Of a DNA stretch of 64,000 bases, positions 56,701 through 64,000 are shown piece after piece. The DNA comes from Metellina segmentata (lineage: Eukaryota; Arthropoda; Arachnida; Araneae; Tetragnathidae). The number at the start of each line of letters is the position of its first letter. Within the stretch, counting starts at the first letter, position 1. The stretch covers positions 17,358,458-17,422,457 of the forward strand of contig OX375875.1 of the NCBI GenBank assembly GCA_947359465.1, in the 5' to 3' direction. Under the pieces are notes generated by a model. That model did no database searches. It was not told the DNA's origin and saw only the letters and a program-made list of their open reading frames with translations. A program made the translations under genes and the position numbers.

Positions 56701-57003
56701 TGGTGTTCTAATGAAAATAGGTCTTGTAAAATTGTGCTCAATCCACAATTCATTTGGAAGCAAAAATATCCTTTTGAAAAAACAACAATAATAACAATCT
56801 CCACTCATAAACCGAATTTTGAATTATCCAAATTTATGAAAATGACATCAACACATAATCATGGACCCAGTTTCATGCCGGTTTTACACATATTGAGAAC
56901 AATTTTTTTTTTTTGCATCTACCTTGTAATCGGGTTTTATTAATCCATCGTTAACTTTCAATATATGTCCGGCATCCAGAACCAGTTTCATCAGATCTGT
57001 CAT
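47723..57003 (-). CDS. EEF1E1: Eukaryotic translation elongation factor 1 epsilon-1 (AIMP3/p18), 6 exons, complete
   Basis: Scaffold subunit of the multi-tRNA-synthetase complex, known to bind methionyl-tRNA synthetase and to have a nuclear DNA-damage role in vertebrates. Coding exons on the minus strand: 57003-56923, 56475-56376, 53596-53505, 50015-49920, 48501-48442, 47794-47723. Every junction has AG and GT, lengths sum to 501 bases (166 aa plus stop) and phases agree. The protein has a weak N-terminal GST-like part (MTDLMKLVLDAG) and a GST-C-like part with YQWLEYCLLNL, LVDKVYFVGNGLTIADLLLF and KELYVNLSRWFRQ, ending KTRIYT. The family is about 174 aa, so this is full length. The start is the first ATG of the frame. 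Introns 2 and 3 (2.8 and 3.5 kb) are swollen by a Jockey-like relic, SINEs and a mariner relic. No competing assignment. Confidence 0.93.
50499..51911 (+). mobile_element. Tc1/mariner-type element with ~113-bp TIRs
   Basis: TACAGTATTGGATATTATCT at 50499 faces TACTGTATTGGATATTGTCT read from 51911, and the pairing runs about 113 bp inward through GAGGTAGAGAACATTGTTAG. TA lies at each end. The right arm also has an internal TATACAGGGTATCCCGGAAC, a typical mariner terminus, so the outer 20 bp may be a terminal extension or part of an earlier element. It lies in intron 3 of the EEF1E1 gene, on the opposite strand. Confidence 0.78.
50620..51706 (+). pseudogene. Tc1/mariner-superfamily transposase, decayed
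   Basis: N-terminal DNA-binding part with ADGNGRVAVRLYRERYPTRR (about 50740-50805). Later, in other frames, come the first catalytic region FNDEATFLQEVFNTHMWALD, WIGRGGPVTWPS, and SLDLSPLDYFPWGAMKN (the DxxPLD motif). Remnants near 51700 match the family C-terminus. At least four frame changes or stops. The arrangement suits the IS630-Tc1-mariner transposases common in insects. Confidence 0.82.
52851..53134 (-). mobile_element. SINE, head type B, in EEF1E1 intron 3
   Basis: Reversed 3' end TTTTTAAATCAACGTCACAC to the head TCTTCTGACTGAGGTACCG. The head reaches further 5' than most type-B copies here. Same strand as the host gene, between exons 3 and 4. Moderately diverged. Confidence 0.72.
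53860..55480 (-). mobile_element. Jockey-like LINE ORF2 relic in EEF1E1 intron 2
   Basis: From right to left on the minus strand: AHIRQNVNSFICAWIKNMLE and LTVGNCKGCPQGGVLSPLL (RT, about 55440-55310); EVKYLGVIFDKTLTWSLHL (about 55110-55050); VHCIYTRIIVLRISYGAIAW (about 54970-54900); an RNase H trace with GTQDGSETSHG (about 54620-54570); and LLTGHCTLNRHLNIIGVMDD (about 54160-54090). The YxDD box lies in a broken stretch. Order and motifs match the Jockey clade. Multiple stops make it dead. Confidence 0.8.
55800..56135 (-). mobile_element. Possible tRNA-derived SINE, another family
   Basis: On the minus strand from 56135: GGGCTGTTGTGATTCAGTAG (box-A-like), then CACAGGTTTGATTCCTG (box B), about 50 bases apart as in a tRNA. 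The following 260 bases have no match to the other SINEs in the window. It lies in EEF1E1 intron 2. Extent on the left is uncertain. Confidence 0.45.
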
Positions 57004-58834
57004 CGCTTATGGAATTTATTCGCGGTGTAATCTCAAGAATTTAGCATTAAATATGAGAGAATGCAACTGAACAGAGGCACACCGAAAAGCGAGACTAGAA
57101 AACCGGAACCGGATATTTCGTAAAGGATAGGATTCAAGTCGAGAGTTGAGCTAAAATACTACTGCAGTAATGAAGGAAAAAAAAAAAACATATGATAAAT
57201 ATTGTTTTAAGAACAACTGCAACTTTCACTGCACGTCAGCAAAGAAAAAGTAAAAACAAAACTCATATGTGCTCTTGTGCAATGCACGTAGTATTTCATG
57301 CTGATTGTTATCAAATGGAATGATTACCGACTGCAATATTAGTAAAATATATTTTTGCGACGTGCAATGATGTTGGTTTAGTTTTAATGAGCAGTTTTTC
57401 TTGGTTTTGAAAAATTCAGGTACAGACAATAGTAGCCCACGACAAACTGTAAGTTAACAATTAATATTATGAAGATTTTAATTTGTAAACGTCCAATAGT
57501 TTCAAATGTCAATTCTTTTAATTATTTAGTTAATAATTAATCAACCCTGTACTGTATTTGTATTCTGGCCTATTTTTCATTGTGTTGAATTTTATTTAAG
57601 GTCAGGAGGAAAACTCGTCTTTTTTCTTTTACGCAATACGCTGTTCTATTTTTTACCTTGAAGCAATTAGTCGAACTTTTATAATGAGTATTGTCATTTG
57701 CAACATTTTGATGTGTGGAAAAACAAGTCTTTGAATTACTTATCTGATTGTAAGTGCTGTTTCTGTGACGTTTCGTTTTGTCCTGGATTTCTGGTTTCTA
57801 TAGACAGTTGTGGTAGGACAACGATAAAAAAAGTTATTTAATCTGTTGTCTTATTTTTAAAGGCAGAGAAAAATTCTGTCTGCAATCAACCGAGGCAAAG
57901 TTTTCATTGTATTTGGTAGTTGTAGCAACATAAGACTTTGTAGTCAGTATCTTCGTGTATTTATTTAAGATTTATAAATTTCTGATTATTTCTGGAATAA
58001 TTGTATCTGAATTGTTTTAAAATAAGGTGAATCAATGTCATTAATTTGAAAATATTTGTTCTGAATGTTTTGCCAATTTCGATTTACATATTGAGGATAA
58101 AATGTACTGTTGTGGTAATTTTACGTTTTTTACCTTTTTTTCAAATAAATGCAAAAAAAATCTCTGTCTCAGTGAACTTGGAAATAACTGAAAATTGTCA
58201 AAGTAAACATTACACTGCGAGTCAAATTGTTGCACAGTACAAAAATATCAGAATGTTTACTTCTTTCTCTTTGTTTTGTATGTTGGTCAGTTAAGCAGGG
58301 TGTGAAAAATGATTAAAAACTCATATTAAGTCTTAAATCAGATTATTTTGATGTTAAATCTGATTTCTATGATTTTAATTTTTTGCCCCTATTTTTAAAC
58401 TTGTTAGGCATGAGACGTACGTCAGTGTAGTTTCTAAATATAATTGGTTCATGTTAAGAATTAGGGATTTTTTGGCCTTTTTGTTACTTAACTAATTTAT
58501 ACGTAAATTGCTTGTTGAGTTGAAAATATTTTTTTACAAATAAAGTTGTTGCTGTGATTGTACAGGATGACTTTATGTCTCCTGAGTTTCTACCATTCAA
58601 AGGATATCTGAGATTCAATGTTTTCTTGGAAATAAAAGAAACACCTGCTTTTTTTCATATCGGGGCATTGATCCAAAGTGAATTTTTTGCTTTTGTAAAT
58701 GTTTAGAGGTTCTTCCTATTGAAGCTTGGTTGATTTTCTTCAGAAGAGCTTTATTAATTAAACTAGGAAGTGTGGGTTCGCAGTGCACTGGTTTGCAACA
58801 TACTGAATTCTGTATCTCCTAGAAATAGTTTCAT
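57004..58834. other. Intergenic region between EEF1E1 and PEX13 (divergent)
   Basis: Should contain the EEF1E1 5' UTR and promoter just right of 57003 and possibly a 5' exon of PEX13. No PEX13 N-terminal coding exon with the usual KPWE motif was found here by eye. Confidence 0.4.
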
Positions 58835-58980
58835 GTTGATGTGGAAATTATAGGAGAGTGGGGTGCAGCTGATTCAAAATTAGGAGATGCTGTCCTAGAT
58901 CTTGCCCTTTGGGATAGATCCCAGACCGTCACCTTTAGCCCATCATGTTGTGCAAGTGACATTAATGAACTACCTACCAA
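58835..58980 (+). mobile_element. SINE body and 3' end, truncated
   Basis: Begins in the body (GTTGATGTGGAAATTATAGG) and ends ATTAATGAACTACCTACC, the (CCTA)n tail style of head-B copies. Diverged. Confidence 0.65.
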
Positions 58981-58999
58981 ACTTGAAATATTCTCGATA

Positions 59000-59312
59000 G
59001 GGGGCAGCGGTCCCCAGGTTGGAAGAACAGCGTACCTGTAGTCGGAGGGTTGCAAGTTCGAAACTCGATCCAACCAAAGACTTGATTCCACTGGGACTGT
59101 TGTATGTTAAATCTGTCATGGACCCAAATTTCCTCACGGCATGGTGTGGAAGTTTGAAGAGTGAGGAGCTAGTTCAGGGTATTACCCTCGTCTGACCACC
59201 GTGATTCAAAATTACTAAGTGTTGTCCTCTGATCCTTTCCTTGCTGGATTGATCCAGGACCATCACAAGTAGTTTATTGTGTTGCTTCAGTGTGGCATTA
59301 ATTAAACTAACA
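59000..59312 (+). mobile_element. SINE, head type B, full length, diverged
   Basis: The head has AGGTTGGAAGAACAGCG, as in the copy at 4318, and a decayed box B GCAAGTTCGAAACTCG. The body ends GTGGCATTAATTAAACTAAC. It directly follows another truncated copy in the same orientation. Confidence 0.75.
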
Positions 59313-61072
59313 ACCCCTCTTGAAAGGTCAGTTTAAGCATAACCAACCTATCCATAGGGATGAATATAAACCCAAAACACTTTGCAATTTACAGAAAAGG
59401 TTTTGCTGATCAGTAGTCATAAACATCCCAACACTGTCACCATCCCCTTGTGTCCCCTGATGGAAGAAATAAATGTTTGTCAGGAGAAATCAATTGAGCT
59501 TTTAAAAATGGTAACACCAAGTCTTAAAAGCCTGACCTTGAAACCCCATAAAATTTTTATGTTGGGGCCACAAACAAAAAGGATAAATAATACAAGTAGC
59601 TATAAATCTGCAGAATGATTCAATCTTTCTCATTAGGTCACTATCAGAAGGGGCACAAAGTTCTAAGGAGCTGATCTCTTGTGTCCTAATGCTTTTATGT
59701 TTGGAATCCAGATCTCCTCCAAAAAAAGAAGTAATGATTTATGTAAATTAAATATAGTACCCAAACACAGGAAGTAAGTGGTCTTTTATAGTTAGGCTTT
59801 CCAAGTTAGTACCACTGCATCCCAATCAATAGTATCTCTAGTGCTCTCTGGTTGTTTTCAGTTTAAAAGAGTCATTCTTCTGGTGCTACTAAGTAGAAAT
59901 AAAATTTTAAACTTTTTTGTAAAAATAACGTATTCTGCTCAAAGGTACCTGTGGTACCTTTCCATTATAGCCATACTAATAAACTACTGTGCCAATTTGA
60001 TGCCTTTTAACTCATTTTTCGTGCTATTTGTTTCCATACAAATTTTGTAGTTTTAGTGCCATTTTATGTTATTCCTTTGTAAGTGCAATGGGCTTCATGA
60101 TTTGGGATTTGCCAAGAGACGAACATACTGATTCTTTAAGAAAGAAATATTATTCACAAAGAAATATAGTGTTCGAATAACCACCTAATGAAATTTAAAT
60201 GTGACTCAAAGCCAAAATGGCTGTATAGTCTTTGTTCATGTCATGCTGGGCAGACATAATGGGGCAACAAATGCCAAAGAGGCACTGCTTGCCAACATTT
60301 GGTGCAGCTTGTTTGCTTTTGGACCTTGCGCCATAAAACCCCAGTGTTTAGACTTCTATCTGATAGAATATATGTGATGTCTGTTACATTCTAAAGAGGA
60401 AATGTTCTCTGCTATGTTGAATGCAATTTCTAATTTTATGGCTGCTGTTTAGTCTTATATAATTCATTCTTGGCACTGCAATGTGTATTAATATGTTTTG
60501 TGTAGGTTACCTATACAGTCTTTTAAGATGCAATAATTAAAACTACTTTTTTCTATATAGGGACAGCAGTTGTACCTTGAAATTTATAAGAATCACTCCA
60601 AGAAGGAATTTAGACTATCACCATTACAGCAGTTGAAAGTTAAAAATATATCTAGCCATAGTCAAAAGGTTAATTGGGGCGTAAAGAAACTAAAATAAGT
60701 GGTGGTTTCAATGGAAATGAGTAGCAGGGCTATTACAGAAGAATACCAAAATTTTTAAGTTAAATTTAATACGTGATTTTTTTAAATAAATCACTTGATT
60801 TAAATCAGTGTATCCTGTGTAGAAGTACTATATTTTTTAACTTATGCTTTTAAAAAAATTTATGCCTTTCAAAGAAAATTCTTGATTATGTTCCTCTTGG
60901 AGAACATTCTTCAAAAGATTATTACCAAGAAATTTACATCTCTAATCGGATCTATTCCTAATTTTTATCCCTCGGTAAGCTTCCAGTTTATTTTGTATTT
61001 TGTCCATCATAGAGCACCAAATCAAAGTAAAACCACAGTATTTTTGTAATGAATGTATTTTTTGTCTTATAG
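59313..61072. other. Upstream/intron sequence of PEX13, nothing firm
   Basis: A possible mariner trace at 60330-60370 (CLDFYLIEYM, recalling the PLDFxLW motif) is too weak to call. Blocks of TGATTTAAATCA near 60790 belong to a MITE type seen again at 61980-62951. Confidence 0.35.
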
Positions 61073-61641
61073 AAGTATGGCTACAAGAGCAAGGGAGCTG
61101 CAAGCTCTTGGAAACCTATGTTCCATCAACCCAGAAGCTAGAAATACTTCACTGCCTGTGCCTAGCAGTTACTTGTATCCCATGTCTGTTCCTGGTCCAT
61201 CTCAATATGGCCCACCACCTCTTCCACCCAGGCGTACCGGTGCATACCCGTCAAGCTATAATAGAATGGGTGGAATGGGTAGCTACTACTCTCCTTATTC
61301 TCGCTACTCTTCATATGGCTACTCCTCGCCGTACAGTGGCTACCGAATGGGCTCTTACGGACAGTTTGGGACTCCAAATGACTCGAGCAATAGCTTCGTT
61401 CAAATGGCAGAAGAAAGTACAAGACCTGCTTTCGAGTCGATCGAGTCGGTGGTGGAAGTCGTTAGTTCGATTAGCATGATGCTTGAATCCACCTACCATG
61501 CAGTTCACAGCTCCTATAGTGCTATTTTAGGAGTAGTTGACCAGTTCTCCAGGCTGAAGGATCACCTGGCACAGATTTTGTCAGTGTTGGCATTGCTGCG
61601 CGGACTTCGATGGCTGTGTCTGAAGGTCCTGTACCTCTTGA
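61073..61641 (+). CDS. PEX13: Peroxisomal membrane protein PEX13, N-terminal exon (partial gene)
   Basis: PEX13 is a docking and pore component of the peroxisomal matrix-import machinery. The exon follows TTTTTTGTCTTATAG and ends before GTAAGTTT. From the ATG at 61077 it encodes 188 codons plus one base. A Pro-rich stretch (PPPLPPRRTG, about residues 46-55) and a Tyr/Gly/Ser-rich segment (YYSPYSRYSSYGYSSPYSGY, about residues 69-88) precede the conserved PEX13 core: FVQMAEESTRPAFESIES, ISMMLESTYHAVHSSYSAIL, VDQFSRLKDHLAQIL and LLRGLRWL. These match the family in order. The transmembrane and SH3 parts are missing and were not found before 64000. The ATG lies four bases into the exon, so the true start may be in an upstream exon. 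Confidence 0.88.
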
Positions 61642-61979
61642 GTAAGTTTTCAAACACAAGTGCAATTAATATTAGTCATTACTTTTTTGCTTGTTGCGAC
61701 CCTGAAAGACATGAATGTATTTGCATCATGTAAATTTAACCAGAAATGTTATGTTCCTTCTCATAAAGACAAACTTATTCTTCATTGACTCGGGCTACAA
61801 TTTGTGCTTTGGTGGTGGCATGACATAGCTGGGATAGTACTGCTCTGATGACACGGTCAGTCAATATTTTAAAAAGCTTGAAAGCTCATTAAAAGATAGC
61901 TGCTATGATGGTTGTTTCCTTTATCTTCCTTCTGATACTAGAAAATGACCTTACCGATGGGTACAGCTTTACTATACAC

Positions 61980-62951
61980 CAGGGTGTCAAGATTTAAATC
62001 ACTTGATTGAAATCATGATTTTAATCAAATGATATTTTTTTTAAATCACTGATTTAAATTACAACTAATCACATTTTTATAACTAAGTAAATGCTCCACA
62101 GAATAATCACAGAAGTGGTCAAATGCTTTAATTTTTCTGCACTTATGGTGATTTCAGCACTAATGGCTACACCCAGCTCAGAGGGAACCGGGTCAATTAC
62201 TGCATATTATAAAAGATTGCTACAGCCAGTTGTAACTTATTAGAATATACTATACACTGGAAAATAATGTAAATACACATGACATCATAAATCTAAATGC
62301 CAGGAAGAGTAATGTATAAACATTCCTGATTAACAGAACTCATGATATAAACACTTAATGGAAGTATGCTACAGTTTAATTCAAAATTATAAACTTAAGG
62401 GGTGACTGATTTCATAAGCTAAAAACAACTGCACAAGTAGGAAGTAAAGTTTTTTTAGCTTATTCTTGTGGTGTGCAATAGAGAGTAAAGAGTAGAAATA
62501 TACATTTTCACACACACACAGCCATTAAAATGTCGACTTTGCCAATATGAATTAGAAGCAAGTGAAAATTCATTTATTATTGCTGCTCGGCAGTTTTATT
62601 AGAATTTACTATTGTCTGATTATTTCTCTGTTCTCTATTCTACTTCTCACACTCTAGTTTAGGTCTGTCACTTACATTTACTGATAAATTTGTTAACATG
62701 ATGATGTAATTTACTCAAATAAAAACTATGTAGGTTGTCAACTTGTGTTTTAAAATGTTAAGTAAATATTGATTTACCATGTCACAAACTCAATTTTTTA
62801 TTTAACAAATTTATGTATAATTATTGTAAAAACAGTGTGTAGGGCCCACAGAAATTTAACTAAAAAAAATCTGATTTAAATAAAATAAAAATCTGAATTG
62901 ATGAATTTCTGAATTGATTAAATAAAAAAATCATGATTTTTTTGCACCTTG
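61980..62951. mobile_element. hAT-like MITE, 972 bp, in PEX13 intron
   Basis: CAGGGTGTCAAG at the left faces CAAGGTGCAAAA at the right, followed by shared ATCATGATTTTT. Flanks CTATACAC (61972-61979) and CTATATGC (62952-62959) agree at 6 of 8 positions, fitting an aged 8-bp hAT duplication. No coding capacity. Confidence 0.6.
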
Positions 62952-63622
62952 CTATATGCCTCGATTGGTGACAATGCTCTTGGGGTGTTTTTTTGGCACA
63001 CTTTTTATGTTGCCAAGGTAGGAACTCTTAGAAAAAATCGTTTTTCTTTACAATGGAAAATAATAAGCTTTGGTGGAAACTAATAAACTGGAAAACTTAT
63101 AAAACTTTGAAAACACATTGTACGGTTTTTTGCAAAAAGAAACCTGATAATTGGGAGAAAAAATTTTTTAGAATCAATTAAATCAAAAGACAATTTAAGG
63201 GAAATACGAAGAACATTCCAGAATATTCCAAATGTAAATTAAAAAAAAAAAGTATATATAGAAAGTATAATAGGTTTTTATTGAAAAATTGATGTTTTTC
63301 ATATTACTGATAATGCTGCTGCCTTGGTGAAGTTTTGAAATATAAGTAGCACATACCCTCATATTTGTGCTTATAGTTGTGCAACACACATTAAAACTTA
63401 CTGATTTGGGATTATATTAAAAAATCAACTCTTTGAGTGAGATCAAATATAACTACATATTTTTAATGATGTAAATAATTCACACTTCAAGTAAAATTGT
63501 TAAAAATAGTACAGCAAAAATAATTGAAAATACTTCCTTTTCTAATGTTGGTCTCAGAAATACTACATTTTTAAACTGAATGATTTTTTTGCATTTATAT
63601 AATCATTCAGCGATTGATATAT
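62952..63622. other. AT-rich sequence, nothing recognised
   Basis: Presumed intron of PEX13. No exon with the PEX13 transmembrane or SH3 signature is visible. Confidence 0.35.
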
Positions 63623-64000
63623 ACAAGGTGTTCGTAAACTGTTTAGAAAAAATTAAAGGCGTGGAGTTGAACACTGACATTTCTGACGTCAATTCTGGCA
63701 GAGAAGCAGCATTTCTCCATAATATCTTCATGAGACAAATGTCTAGTGTGAAGACACTGCATTGACACTTGCAGCTGATTGGCTGATCAAGTTCTTTGAA
63801 GGTCTAAGCCAGCTGAAGCAAACGTTAGGGACATGTGGCTTCTACATGATGGAGTCCCAGTACACTTTGGCACTGCCTTCCTTCATGAAATGATCTGAAT
63901 GCCAGATATCGCGGACTGTGGATTGGACTCGGTGGAACTGTGGTGTAGCCTTTGTGCTCACTGGACAAGAATCCACTGAACTTGTGGGCCCACATATGCG
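63623..64000 (+). mobile_element. Tc1/mariner-type relic, cut by the window edge
   Basis: TACAAGGTGTTCGTAAACTG at 63623 looks like a mariner TIR. Downstream, about 63835-64000, broken frames give MMESQYTLALPSFMK, PDIADCGLDSVELWCSL and a terminal LNLWAHIC, matching the last catalytic region (GRGGPV, PLDFxLWGH) in order but poorly. Internally deleted and inactive. Confidence 0.55.

Noticed and set aside
60300..60480. Possible mariner transposase tail (CLDFYLIEYM)
   Set aside because: Similarity is too short and too broken to call.

Overview
The window is AT-rich, intron-bearing animal DNA. Spliced housekeeping genes, an intronless C2H2 zinc-finger gene, and a mix of BEL/Pao, Jockey-like LINE, Tc1/mariner, hAT, Harbinger-type, TTAA-type and tRNA-derived SINE sequences suggest an arthropod, most likely an insect. 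That placement is inference; nothing seen fixes the species. No bacterial-style operons, CRISPR arrays or rRNA genes were seen.

Layout. 1-15 kb is a graveyard of transposable elements: a hAT 3' end, then more than twenty copies or fragments of one SINE superfamily, many nested in each other with readable target-site duplications, a Harbinger-type MITE, a 142-bp foldback, and a decayed CGGBP1-like hAT transposase. 18.2-19.8 kb (minus) is an intact 530-aa zinc-finger gene. 20.47-33.95 kb is bounded by ~94-bp terminal inverted repeats and a perfect 9-bp target duplication that splits a SINE copy in two; it reads as one 13.5-kb DNA transposon of Mutator-like form, carrying inside it a complete 6.3-kb BEL/Pao retrotransposon with apparently identical LTRs. 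34-47 kb holds more SINEs, a LINE RT fragment between TTAA-type inverted repeats, a broken unclassified transposon protein, a ~66-bp tandem repeat, a piggyBac/Kolobok-like MITE and a second hAT relic.

47.7-57.0 kb (minus) is a complete six-exon gene for EEF1E1/AIMP3, the tRNA-synthetase-complex factor, 166 aa; its introns contain a Tc1/mariner pseudogene, SINEs and a Jockey-like LINE relic. At 61.07-61.64 kb (plus) lies an exon of PEX13, a peroxisomal import protein, whose membrane and SH3 parts must lie beyond the window. The right edge cuts another mariner relic.

The three cellular genes (zinc finger, EEF1E1, PEX13) are functionally unrelated. The main novelty is the 13.5-kb TIR element with its nested retrotransposon, followed by the SINE superfamily that joins different tRNA-like heads to one shared 3' body and has twice produced tail-to-tail inverted pairs.
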